DNA of 32,442 nt from Streptosporangiaceae bacterium (lineage in GTDB: Bacteria; Actinomycetota; Actinomycetes; Streptosporangiales; Streptosporangiaceae), in the NCBI GenBank assembly GCA_025935815.1, contig JAICUO010000009.1, positions 1 through 32,442 on the forward strand, written 5' to 3'. The first letter of the stretch is position 1; each line of letters starts with the position of its first letter. Under the pieces are notes generated by a model, which was not told where the DNA came from, made no database searches, and saw only the letters and a list, made by a program, of their open reading frames with translations. The position numbers were made by a program, and so were the translations under genes. Shown here one piece after another: positions 16,252 through 25,392 of the stretch.

Positions 16252-17880
16252 TTGAGAAGAGTCCTGACCAGCGCGGCGGCGTGCACCGTGGCCGCGCTCG
16301 CCGTCGCCGCCTGCAGCGGCGGCGCCAGCACCACGAACCGAACCCCGGGCAGTACCTCGAGCAACGGAGCCTCCGGCGGCCAGCAGTACGCCAACGGCAA
16401 GACGCTGACGATGACGCTGCCGTCGGACCCGGGCACCCTGGACCCGGACCTCACGGCCCTGTCGGTGGCGATCCAGGCCGACTACTTCCTGTACGACCCG
16501 CTGGTCAACATCCAGCCGGACGGCACCCTGGTCTCCGGCCTGGCCACCTCCTGGACCGGCGACACGACCAGCGCCACGTTCACCGTGAAGAAGGGCGTCA
16601 CCTGCTCCGACGGCTCGCCGCTGACCGCGAGCGACGTGGCGGCGAACATCAACTTCATCGGCAACCCGAAGAACGCCTCCCCCAAGATCGGCATCTGGGT
16701 GCCGCCGACCGCGACCGCGACCGCCGATGACTCCACCGGCGTGGTAACGGTGAAGTCCCCCGTTCCCGACGCGTTCCTCGTCCGCAACGTCGGCCAGACG
16801 CAGATCGTCTGCGGCGCCGGGATGAAGGACCGCTCCACGCTGAAGAACGGCGCCAGCGGCACCGGCCTGTACTCGCTGACCTCGGCGGTGCCCGGCTCGT
16901 CGTACACGCTGACGCTGCGCAAGGACTACACGTGGGGCCCGGGCGGGGCCAGCGCCACCGCGCAGGGGACGCCCGCGCAGGTCATCCTCAAGGTGGTCAA
17001 CAACATGACCACCGCGGCGAACTTGCTCCAGTCCGGCCAGGCGAACATCGCCGAGGTCCTCGGCCCGGACACCGCCCGGCTGAAGGCGCTGAAGCTGAAT
17101 GAGCAGGACATCGTGGCGCCCTACGGCGAGCTGTGGTTCAACGAGAAGAAGGGCATGCCGGGCGCCGACCTCGCGGTGCGCACCGCGCTGACCCAGGCGC
17201 TCCAGCTTGACCAGCTCGCCCAGGTATTCTCCAGCGGCAGCGGCAGCCCGGCGACCGGCCTGGTCGCCCCGGGGCTGAGCCCGTGCAAGGGCAACACGGT
17301 CGGGTCCAGCCTGCCCGGCTATGACCTGACGGCGGCGAAGGCGGGCCTGGCCGCGGCGGGCTGGAAGGCCGGCCCGGACGGCGTCTTGGCCAAGGGCGGC
17401 ACCCAGCTCGCGATCGCCTTGTACTACCCGACCAGCATCGGCAGCGGGTCCGCGGCCGGCGCGCAGTTCGCGCAGAAGGCGTGGTCGGCGCTCGGCGTCC
17501 AGGTCACGCTCAAGCCCATCACCGACCCTGAGCTGTCCACCGACATCGTCGGCGGGCAGGCCGCATGGGGCGCCGGGTTCATCCCGCTCGGCTTGACGCT
17601 GCCCAGCCAGGTGATCCCGTTCGTGTCCGGCGCGACGCCGCCGAAGGGCACCAACTTCGCCTTCATCAGCAACGCCGCCTACTCAGCCGACGTCGCCAAG
17701 GCGTCCGCGACCGCCGGGACGGCCGGCTGCCCGAGCTGGAACGCCGCCGAGACCGCGCTGTTCAAGAACCTTGACCTGGTGCCGTTCGTCGACTCGACGG
17801 TGCCGTGGTTCGGGCGCGGGGCGACGTTCTCGCTCAGCCAGGGCAGCCTGCTCCCGACCACGGTCAAGATGCTGGGCTAG
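16252..17880 (+). CDS. ABC transporter substrate-binding lipoprotein, family 5 (peptide-type)
   Basis: TTG start; lipobox LAVAAC; LTMTLPSDPGTLDPDL...YDPLVNIQPDGTLVSGLATSWT...FTVKKGVTCSDGSPLTASDV. Confidence 0.92.
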   Translation: MRRVLTSAAACTVAALAVAACSGGASTTNRTPGSTSSNGASGGQQYANGKTLTMTLPSDPGTLDPDLTALSVAIQADYFLYDPLVNIQPDGTLVSGLATSWTGDTTSATFTVKKGVTCSDGSPLTASDVAANINFIGNPKNASPKIGIWVPPTATATADDSTGVVTVKSPVPDAFLVRNVGQTQIVCGAGMKDRSTLKNGASGTGLYSLTSAVPGSSYTLTLRKDYTWGPGGASATAQGTPAQVILKVVNNMTTAANLLQSGQANIAEVLGPDTARLKALKLNEQDIVAPYGELWFNEKKGMPGADLAVRTALTQALQLDQLAQVFSSGSGSPATGLVAPGLSPCKGNTVGSSLPGYDLTAAKAGLAAAGWKAGPDGVLAKGGTQLAIALYYPTSIGSGSAAGAQFAQKAWSALGVQVTLKPITDPELSTDIVGGQAAWGAGFIPLGLTLPSQVIPFVSGATPPKGTNFAFISNAAYSADVAKASATAGTAGCPSWNAAETALFKNLDLVPFVDSTVPWFGRGATFSLSQGSLLPTTVKMLG

Positions 17881-17919
17881 GCCCTCCGGTAATCCACATC
17901 CCGCGGAGATAATCGACTA

Positions 17920-19008
17920 ATGGCTCTACCTCCCGGGGGCGCGACCCCCCGTACCCCCCGGGCCATGTCCCCGGCGGCGTTGGGTGAAACCGGCGGCGAT
18001 GACGGTGCGCCTGAGCGACCGGCCCCCAGCGGCGGGCTTGACTCGCTCATCGCGGCGGCGGCCAGCCCGTGGTCACGGTTCGCGGCCCGCCGCCTGGGAC
18101 AACTCCTCATCTCGGTCCTCGTCCTGGTCACCGCGTCCTTCCTCATGATCCACCTGGTGCCCGGGGACCCGGTCCGGGCGGCGCTGGGGCTCGACGCGAG
18201 CCAGGGCGTGGTCAACGCCCGCCGCGCCGCGCTCGGCCTGAACGACCCGCTGTGGCTGCAGTACGTCCACTACCTGCGCGACCTGCTGTCCGGCAAGATG
18301 GGCGACTCGATCACCTCCGGGCTGCCGGTCGCCCAGACGATCGGCCAGCGGCTGCCCGCCACGCTGGAGCTGGCCGGGTACGCGTTCGGGGTCGCCATCA
18401 TCGTCGCGATCCCGCTCGGCCTGACCATGGGCGTGCTGACCCGGGGCGGCCGGCGGCGCGGCGCGGAGCTGTCGTTCACCGCGGTCGCGGTGGTCCTCGG
18501 GGCGATCCCGGGCTTCCTGCTCGCGTTCGGCCTGATCGACGTGTTCAGCGTGCAGCTGGGGTGGACGCCGGTGGCGCTGCAGGGCGGCTTTTCCTCCTAC
18601 GCGCTGCCGGTCTTGTCGCTGGCGATCGGCCCTGCGGTGATCTTGGCCCGCATCCTGCGCCTGGAGGTCCTCGCCGCGCTGCAGGCCGACTACGTGCGCA
18701 CCGCCCGCGCCAAGCGGCTGCCAAGCGCGCGGCTGTACCTCGGGCACGTCCTGCCGAACGCGCTGACCGCGACGATCACGGTGTGCGGCCTGCTGCTGGC
18801 CGGGCTGGTCGCCGGGACGGTGCTGATCGAGAACGTCTTCGCGTGGCCGGGCCTCGGCCAGACCATGGTGGCCTCGATCATCAGCAAGGACTATCCCGTC
18901 GTGCAGGGGATCGTGCTCGTGTACGGGACCGGCGTGCTGCTGGTGAACCTCGCCGTCGACGTCACGCTGGCGCTACTGGACCCGCGCTCGACAATTCGGG
19001 AGGCATGA
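17920..19008 (+). CDS. ABC transporter permease (DppB/OppB type)
   Basis: RRLGQLLISVLVLVTASFLMIHLVPGDPVRAALG...VRTARAKRLPSARLYLGHVLPNALTATITVCGLLLAGLVAGTVLIENVFAWPGLGQ. Alternative in-frame ATG at 17965. Confidence 0.93.
   Translation: MALPPGGATPRTPRAMSPAALGETGGDDGAPERPAPSGGLDSLIAAAASPWSRFAARRLGQLLISVLVLVTASFLMIHLVPGDPVRAALGLDASQGVVNARRAALGLNDPLWLQYVHYLRDLLSGKMGDSITSGLPVAQTIGQRLPATLELAGYAFGVAIIVAIPLGLTMGVLTRGGRRRGAELSFTAVAVVLGAIPGFLLAFGLIDVFSVQLGWTPVALQGGFSSYALPVLSLAIGPAVILARILRLEVLAALQADYVRTARAKRLPSARLYLGHVLPNALTATITVCGLLLAGLVAGTVLIENVFAWPGLGQTMVASIISKDYPVVQGIVLVYGTGVLLVNLAVDVTLALLDPRSTIREA
17932..17962. repeat. Copy C of GC-rich interspersed repeat (short form)
   Basis: cccgggggcgcgaccccccgtaccccccggg; shares ctcccggggg and ccccccgtaccccccggg with copy B. 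Confidence 0.6.
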
Positions 19009-21176
19009 TGCGGACTGTCGCCCGTCGGGCGCGCCCAGCGCGATCGCGCTCTTCGATTGGGCGCGCACCGGGGGGCACGGGGGGATACTCGGTTCGTCCC
19101 CCCGGGCGACACTGGGGCAGGTCCCTCCGCACGCCCCTTGGCGCCTGCGCGGCGGCGCTGCTGGCGGTGATGGCGCTGATCGCCGTCCTCGCCCCGGTGC
19201 TGTGGACGGGGACGGCGAACGCCTTCGACACGTCCGCGATCTTGCGGGGCCCCTCGCCCGCGCACTGGGCGGGCACCAACAACCTCGGCCAGGATGTCTT
19301 CTTCCAGGTGCTGGTGGCGACCCGGCTGACGGCGGCGCTGGCGCTGGCCGCCACCGCGATCGGCGTGGGCACCGGGCTGCTGCTCGGCACGGCGCCGCTG
19401 GTGCTCGGCCGCCGCGCCGGCCGGGTCATCACCGCCGTGGTGAACATCGCGGTGGCGTTCCCGGCGCTGCTGCTGGCGCTGTTCTTCGCGGTGATCTTCG
19501 GCGTCGGGGCGCGCGGCGCGCTGCTGGCCATCGGCTTCGCGTCCGCCCCGACGTTCGCCCGGCTGACCAGGACGCTGTCGGCCTCCGTGGCGGGCCTGGA
19601 TTACATCGCCGCGGCCCGCATCGCGGGGGTAAGCCGCGTGCGGCTGCTGACCCGCCACGTCCTGCCGAACATCGGCGAGACCCTCATCGTCAACGCCACC
19701 ATCTCGGCGGGCGACGCGCTGCTGTCCTTCGCGGGCCTGTCGTTTCTCGGCCTGGGCGTCCAGGCGCCGTCGTATGACTGGGGCAAGCTGCTGTACGACG
19801 GCCTCAACGGCATCTACGTCCACCCGGTCGCCGCGCTGGCCCCCGGCATCGCCGTCATCCTGGCTGGCCTGGCCTTCAACTTGTTCGGCGAGGCGATGGC
19901 CCGCGCGCTCGGCGTCCCCGAGCTGGCCGGGGGCGCGATCGTGCGCGCCGCCCGGACCGGGCGCGGCGCCCGGCGCGCGCGGGCCGCGGCATCCCCCGGA
20001 TCAACGCCGTCAACGGCCCCTCCGTTCAGCCCAACGGAACCTGACGACTGCGTCCTTTCCGTCCGCGACCTGCGGGTCAGCTTCCCCGGCGGGGTGCACC
20101 CCGTGCGCGGCGTCAGCCTCACCCTGCGCCGGGGCGAGGCGGTCGGCGTCGTCGGCGAGTCCGGGTCGGGCAAGAGCCTGACCGCGCTGGCCATCGCCCG
20201 GCTGCTGGAGCCCCCCGCCGCCATCACCGCCGACCAGGTCCGGCTGCTCGGCCACGACCTGCTGCCGCTATCTCCCGGGGGGACGAACGGAGTATCCCCC
20301 CGTACCCCCCGGGGCGCGCCCGATGGAAAGGCAAGGGTATCGGGCACGCGGCCACGGGGGGTGGATCGTCATTTCCTCGGCACGTCGCTGGGGATGGTGT
20401 TCCAGGACCCGATGACCTCGTTCAACCCGGTCCGGCAGGTGGGCGGGCAACTCGCCGAGGTCGCCACCCAGCACCAGGGGATGACTCGTCGGCAGGCCGC
20501 CGCGCGGGCGGTGGACCGGCTGCGCGCGGTGCGCATCCCGGGTCCGGAGCGGCGCTACCGCCAGTTCCCCCATGAGCTGTCGGGCGGCATGCGGCAGCGG
20601 GCGATGATCGGCATGGCGGTCATGGGCAGCCCCGCGCTGGTGATCGCCGACGAGCCGACGACGGCGCTGGACGTGACCGTGCAGCGGCAGGTGCTGCGGC
20701 TGATCAAGTCCATCCAGGCCGCCGATGATCTCGCGCTGCTGTTCATCAGCCACGACATCACGGTCGTCGGGCAGGTCTGCGACCGGGTGCTGGTCATGTA
20801 CGCGGGACGGATCGTGGAGAGCCTGCCGTCGGCGGCGCTGGCGGCCAGCGCGCGGCACCCGTACACGCGGGCGCTGCTGGCCGCCGTCCCGTCGATGGAG
20901 ACCGACCGTGAGCAGCCGCTGGCGGTGGTGCCCGGCCGCCCGGCCGACCCCGCCGACGTGCGGCCCGGCTGCGCGTTCGCGCCCCGCTGCGCCTTCGCCG
21001 ACGACCAGTGCCGCGCCGCCGACCCGGTGCTGGCCACAGCGGGGGACGGTCATCAGGTCGCCTGCTGGCACCCCCAGGCCGCGCCGGCGCCGATCACCTT
21101 GCTTTCCGGCGCCGCTGCCGCGCCCGCCTCACCCACCACCCCGGCCACGCCGGCCGACGCGCGGGAGACGACGTGA
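19005..21176 (+). CDS. Fused ABC transporter permease (DppC type) and ATP-binding protein (DppD type)
   Basis: Single frame: permease SLRTPLGACAAALLAVMALIAVLAPVLWTG...ARIAGVSRVRLLTRHVLPNIGETLIV, then ATPase VGESGSGKSLTALAIARLL, MVFQDPMTSFNPV, LSGGMRQRAMIGMA, LVIADEPTTALDVT. ATGA overlap with the upstream permease. Confidence 0.93.
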   Translation: MMRTVARRARPARSRSSIGRAPGGTGGYSVRPPGRHWGRSLRTPLGACAAALLAVMALIAVLAPVLWTGTANAFDTSAILRGPSPAHWAGTNNLGQDVFFQVLVATRLTAALALAATAIGVGTGLLLGTAPLVLGRRAGRVITAVVNIAVAFPALLLALFFAVIFGVGARGALLAIGFASAPTFARLTRTLSASVAGLDYIAAARIAGVSRVRLLTRHVLPNIGETLIVNATISAGDALLSFAGLSFLGLGVQAPSYDWGKLLYDGLNGIYVHPVAALAPGIAVILAGLAFNLFGEAMARALGVPELAGGAIVRAARTGRGARRARAAASPGSTPSTAPPFSPTEPDDCVLSVRDLRVSFPGGVHPVRGVSLTLRRGEAVGVVGESGSGKSLTALAIARLLEPPAAITADQVRLLGHDLLPLSPGGTNGVSPRTPRGAPDGKARVSGTRPRGVDRHFLGTSLGMVFQDPMTSFNPVRQVGGQLAEVATQHQGMTRRQAAARAVDRLRAVRIPGPERRYRQFPHELSGGMRQRAMIGMAVMGSPALVIADEPTTALDVTVQRQVLRLIKSIQAADDLALLFISHDITVVGQVCDRVLVMYAGRIVESLPSAALAASARHPYTRALLAAVPSMETDREQPLAVVPGRPADPADVRPGCAFAPRCAFADDQCRAADPVLATAGDGHQVACWHPQAAPAPITLLSGAAAAPASPTTPATPADARETT
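19029..19106 (-). repeat. Copy A of GC-rich interspersed hairpin repeat, inside the permease-ATPase N-terminus
   Basis: Reverse complement of 19053-19106 matches 20274-20327 at 49/54 positions by eye; adjacent stem gcgcgccca (19029-19037) / tgggcgcgc (19058-19066). Confidence 0.85.
20271..20366 (+). repeat. Copy B of GC-rich interspersed hairpin repeat, inserted in-frame in the ATPase domain
   Basis: cccggggggacgaacggagtatccccccgtaccccccggggcgcgcccgatgga (20274-20327), followed by stem partner atcgggcacgc (20339-20349). Encodes SPGGTNGVSPRTPRGAPDGKARVSGTRPRG between DLLPL and LGMVFQDP. Confidence 0.85.
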
Positions 21177-21946
21177 GCGAACTGCGCTTTGAGGGCGCTA
21201 CCGTCCGGTTCGGCTCCCGCCGGCACGGCCACGTGGCGGTGGACGACGTTGACCTGGTGGTGCCCTCGGGCACGGTGGTCGGGCTGGTGGGCGAGTCCGG
21301 GTCGGGCAAGTCAACGCTGGCCCGCGCGGCCGTGGGACTGGCCCCGCTGACGGCCGGCCGGGTGCTGGCCGACGGCCGGCCGGTGCCCCGGCACGGGCGG
21401 CGCCCGGTACAGATGGTGTTCCAGGACCCGTTCGCGTCGCTGGATCCCCGGATGACCGTCGGGGAGTCGGTCGCCGAGGCCATCCCGCGGGGCTTCCCCG
21501 GCGGCCGGGCGGGCGGAGCATCCCGGCGGGCAGAAGCCAGCCGCCTGGCGGGGCTGGTCGGGCTCCCCGATGGGGTGGTCGACAGCTATCCCGCGCGGCT
21601 GTCGGGCGGGCAGCGGCAGCGGGTCGCGCTGGCGCGAGCCCTGGCCGGGCGGCCGCAGGTGATCATCGCCGATGAGATCACCTCCGCGCTGGACGTGTCG
21701 ACGCAGGGCGCGGTGCTCAACGTGGTCCGCGACCTGCAGCGGGAGCTGCGCCTGTCCATGCTGTTCATCTCGCACAACCTCGCCGTCGTGCGCTACGTCA
21801 GCGACGTGGTCGCGGTGATGCGGGCGGGGCAAATCGTGGAGTGCGGCCCGGCCGAGCGGGTGCTCGCCGCTCCTGGGCATGAATACACCCGTGAGCTGCT
21901 CGCCGCCGTGCCCCGGCCCGGCTCGGTACTGACAGCCGAGGACTGA
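21173..21946 (+). CDS. ABC transporter ATP-binding protein (DppF/OppF type)
   Basis: GTG 21173 (MSELRFEGATVRFGSRRHGHVAVDDVDL); VGESGSGKSTLARA, LSGGQRQRVALARAL, IIADEITSALDVS. 4-bp overlap with the upstream gene. Confidence 0.95.
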   Translation: MSELRFEGATVRFGSRRHGHVAVDDVDLVVPSGTVVGLVGESGSGKSTLARAAVGLAPLTAGRVLADGRPVPRHGRRPVQMVFQDPFASLDPRMTVGESVAEAIPRGFPGGRAGGASRRAEASRLAGLVGLPDGVVDSYPARLSGGQRQRVALARALAGRPQVIIADEITSALDVSTQGAVLNVVRDLQRELRLSMLFISHNLAVVRYVSDVVAVMRAGQIVECGPAERVLAAPGHEYTRELLAAVPRPGSVLTAED

Positions 21947-21969
21947 CGTACGTTGACAAGGAGTGAGCC

Positions 21970-24900
21970 GTGACCCGACGCCAGCGCATCGCTGACCTGA
22001 CGACCTTCGCGCTGCCCGAGCAGCCGGCGCTGTCCCCCGACGGCCGCGCGGTCGTCTACGTGCTCGCGACGACCGATGAGGCGACCGGCGACACCGTGCG
22101 GTCCCTGTGGCGGGTCGCGGTGACCGCGGGCGCGGCGGGGGGCAGTGCCCGGCCGCTGACGCGCGGCCGGGCCGACGCCGCCCCCGCCTGGTCGCCGGAC
22201 GGGACGTCGGTCGCGTTCTTGCGCAGTGCCGCTGAGAACGCCGGCGACGGTCCGGCGCAGCTCTGGCTGCTGCCGATGGACGGTGGCGAGCCCGCGCCGC
22301 TGACGACGCTGCCGCTGGGCGCGGGCGCGCCGGCGTGGTCCCCGGACGGGACCATGATCGCGTTCGGCGCGCCGGCTGACGCCGAAGGCCTTGATCGCGG
22401 CGCGCGGGCCAAGGCCCCGGTGGTCGCCGACCGGCTGGACTACCAGGCCGACGGGGCCGGGCTGATCGGCGCGATCCGCACCCACCTGCACGTGCTGGAC
22501 GTGGCGTCCCGTGAGGTCCGCCAGGTCACCTCCGGCGACTGGCACGCCGGGTCGCCGGCCTGGTCTCCCGACTCCGCGCGGCTGGCCTTCAGCGCGGCGA
22601 CGGCACCGGACGCCGACCTGGATTACCGGGCGCCCGTGTACGTGATCGACGTCGACCGCCAGGACGCGCGGCCCGAGCTGGCGGCCCTGCCGGCCGGCAC
22701 CGGCGGCCCGCTCACCTGGACCGCCGACGGAACGGCGCTGCTCGTCGCCGGCATGACCGGTGCCCCCGTCGGGCACACCGGGCTGCTGCGCGTTCCCCTG
22801 ATGCCAGCCGGCACCTCGCCAGCCGGTGCCCCGGTGGCCAGCAGTGTCGCCACCAACATCGCCGCGGCCCTGGACCGCAACGTGATGCCAGGCGGACCCG
22901 GGTACCCGGGCGGGCCGCCGCAGCTGGGCGCCGACGGCGAGACAGTGCTGTTCTGCGTGCGGGACCGCGGGTGCACGCATCTTTACTCGGCGCCCGCCGA
23001 TGGCGCTGGCGTCCCCGGCCCGGTCATCGCGGGCCCGGGCCGGGTGGTATCCGGGCTGTCGGTGGCCGGCGGCGGGAACACCGCCGTGGTCGTGCTAGCC
23101 ACGCCGGCCAGCTACGGCGAGGTCGTCGCGGTCGACCTCGCGACGGGCACCGAGACCGTGCTCACCGACCATGGCGCTAGCCAGGCCGGCGTCACGCTGT
23201 TCGGGCGGCAGGAGCGGGAGTTCACGATCTCCGACGGGACCACCGTGCACGGCTGGCTGGTCCGCGACCCGGCCGCCAGCGAGCCGGGCCCGCTGCTGCT
23301 GGACATCCACGGCGGGCCGCACAACGCGTGGAACGGCGCGGCCGACCCAGTTCACCTGTACCACCAGGAGCTCGCGGCCCGCGGCTGGACCGTCTTGCTG
23401 CTGAACCCGCGGGCCAGCGACGGCTACGGCGAGGCGTTCTTCAATGGCGCAATCGGCCGGTGGGGCGACGTTGACGCGAAGGACCTCCTGGAGCCGGTCG
23501 ACGCGCTCGTCGCGGAGGGCATCGCCGACCCGGGCCGGCTGGCGGTGACCGGCTACAGCTACGGCGGCTACATGACCTGCTACCTGACCAGCCGGGATGA
23601 CCGGTTCGCGGCGGCGGTGCCCGGCGGCGTGGCCACCGACTTGACCAGCATGGCCGGCACCTCCGACCAAGGGCACGCGCTGGCCGCCCGGGAGCTGGGC
23701 GGCCAGTGGTGGGCGGCCGGCGACCGCGAGCGGTTCGCCGCGATGTCCCCGCTGACCCACGTGGACCAGGTGCGCACGCCGACGCTGATCCTGCACGGCG
23801 CCGACGACGCGACCTGCCCGGCCGGGCAGGCGCAGCAGTGGCACACGGCGCTGCGCGAGCGCGGCGTCCCCGCCCAGCTCGTGCTCTATCCGGGCGCGTC
23901 GCACCTGTTCATCTTGTCCGGCCCGGCCGCGCAGCGCGCCGACTGGAACCAGCGGGTCGTGGACTGGGTCGAGGAACACGCCGCGGGCACGCCGCGCCCG
24001 ATCGACGCCGCGCACTGGCGGCGGCGGCTGGCCGCCCTCGCCGAACGCCACAACGTCCCCGGGGCCGCGCTGGGCATCTTGCGCCTGCGGCCCGGACGCG
24101 AGGACGAGCTCGTCGAGGCCGCCTGCGGGCTGCTGAACGCCGACGCCGGAATTGAGGCGACCACCGACTCGGTGTGGCAGATCGGCTCGGTCTCCAAGGT
24201 GTGGACCGCGACGCTGGCCATGCAGCTCGTCGATGACGGGCTGCTGGACCTGGACTCGCCGGTCGCCGACTACCTGCCCGAGCTGGAGCTCGCCGACGCC
24301 GACGTCGCCAAGACGGTGACGATGCGGCACCTGCTGACGCACACCAGCGGCATCGACGGGGACGTGTTCACCGACACCGGGCGCGGTGATGAATGCCTGG
24401 AAAGGTACGTAGCGTTGCTGGCCGAGGTGAAGCAAAACCACCCGCTCGGCGCGACCTGGTCCTACTGCAACTCCGGGTTCTCGCTGGCTGGCCGGGTGAT
24501 CGAGAAGATCACCGGCGGCACCTGGGATGCTGCGCTGCGCCAGCGGATCTTCACCCCGCTAGGCCTGGCCCGCACGGTGACGCTGCCGGAGGAGGCTCTG
24601 CTGTTCCGCGCGGCGGTCGGGCACGTGGACGTGGCCGGGCAGCGGCGCGTCGCCCCGGTCTGGACGCTGCCGCGCTCGGTCGGCCCGGCCGGGCTGATCT
24701 GCTCTACCCCCGCCGACGTGCTCGCGTTCGCGCGGATGCACCTGACCGGCGGGAAGGCCGCCGACGGCACCCAGGTGCTCAGCGCGGCCGCCGCCCGGGC
24801 CATGACCGAGCACCAGGCCGACCTGCCCGACAAGTTCGTCCTGGGCGACTCGTGGGGCATCGGCTGGATCCGGTTCGGCTGGGGCGGGCGGCGGCTGGTC

Positions 24901-25389
24901 GGCCACGACGGCAACACCATCGGGCAGGCCGCGTTCCTGCGCGTCTTGCCGGACGCTGAGGTCGCCGGGGCGGGGCTGGCCGTCACGCTGCTGACCAACG
25001 GCGGCAACCCCCGTGACCTGTACCAGGACCTGTACAGCGAGATCGTCGCCGAGCTGGCCGGGGTCACGATGCCGGCCCCGATCGAGCCTCCGGCGCGGCC
25101 GGTCGAGTCCGACATCACGCCGCACCTGGGCACCTACGAGCGGGCGAGTGTCCGGATGGAGGTCGAGGCCGGCCCGGACGGGCCGGTGCTGCGCACCACG
25201 GTCCTGGGCCCGCTCGCGGAGCTCACTCCCGACCCGGTCTCGCAGTACCCGATGGTCGCGGTGGCGCCGGACCTGTTCGTGGTCCGCGAGCCCGAGGCGC
25301 AGACCTGGATCCCGGTCACCTTTTACTCGCTGGCCACCGGTGAGAAGTACGTCCACTTCGGCGCGCGCGCGACCCCGAAGGTGAGCTGA
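21970..25389 (+). CDS. Fusion: S9 family (acylaminoacyl/prolyl oligopeptidase-like) peptidase plus C-terminal S12 beta-lactamase-like serine hydrolase
   Basis: GTG start with AAGGAG upstream; WD40/TolB-like repeats (PAWSPDGTSVAF), S9 nucleophile VTGYSYGGYMT, HGADDATCP, GASHLF; then RHNVPGAALGI, SxxK GSVSKVWTATLAMQLVDDG, YxN YCNSGF, HDGNTIGQAAFLRVLP. No stop between domains. Confidence 0.93.
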   Translation: MTRRQRIADLTTFALPEQPALSPDGRAVVYVLATTDEATGDTVRSLWRVAVTAGAAGGSARPLTRGRADAAPAWSPDGTSVAFLRSAAENAGDGPAQLWLLPMDGGEPAPLTTLPLGAGAPAWSPDGTMIAFGAPADAEGLDRGARAKAPVVADRLDYQADGAGLIGAIRTHLHVLDVASREVRQVTSGDWHAGSPAWSPDSARLAFSAATAPDADLDYRAPVYVIDVDRQDARPELAALPAGTGGPLTWTADGTALLVAGMTGAPVGHTGLLRVPLMPAGTSPAGAPVASSVATNIAAALDRNVMPGGPGYPGGPPQLGADGETVLFCVRDRGCTHLYSAPADGAGVPGPVIAGPGRVVSGLSVAGGGNTAVVVLATPASYGEVVAVDLATGTETVLTDHGASQAGVTLFGRQEREFTISDGTTVHGWLVRDPAASEPGPLLLDIHGGPHNAWNGAADPVHLYHQELAARGWTVLLLNPRASDGYGEAFFNGAIGRWGDVDAKDLLEPVDALVAEGIADPGRLAVTGYSYGGYMTCYLTSRDDRFAAAVPGGVATDLTSMAGTSDQGHALAARELGGQWWAAGDRERFAAMSPLTHVDQVRTPTLILHGADDATCPAGQAQQWHTALRERGVPAQLVLYPGASHLFILSGPAAQRADWNQRVVDWVEEHAAGTPRPIDAAHWRRRLAALAERHNVPGAALGILRLRPGREDELVEAACGLLNADAGIEATTDSVWQIGSVSKVWTATLAMQLVDDGLLDLDSPVADYLPELELADADVAKTVTMRHLLTHTSGIDGDVFTDTGRGDECLERYVALLAEVKQNHPLGATWSYCNSGFSLAGRVIEKITGGTWDAALRQRIFTPLGLARTVTLPEEALLFRAAVGHVDVAGQRRVAPVWTLPRSVGPAGLICSTPADVLAFARMHLTGGKAADGTQVLSAAAARAMTEHQADLPDKFVLGDSWGIGWIRFGWGGRRLVGHDGNTIGQAAFLRVLPDAEVAGAGLAVTLLTNGGNPRDLYQDLYSEIVAELAGVTMPAPIEPPARPVESDITPHLGTYERASVRMEVEAGPDGPVLRTTVLGPLAELTPDPVSQYPMVAVAPDLFVVREPEAQTWIPVTFYSLATGEKYVHFGARATPKVS

Positions 25390-25392
25390 CAA

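Noticed and set aside
19053-20327. Copies A and B as terminal inverted repeats of a transposon
   Set aside because: They are in inverted orientation about 1.2 kb apart, but the sequence between them is ordinary ABC permease/ATPase coding sequence in the same frame with no transposase, so a composite element is unlikely.
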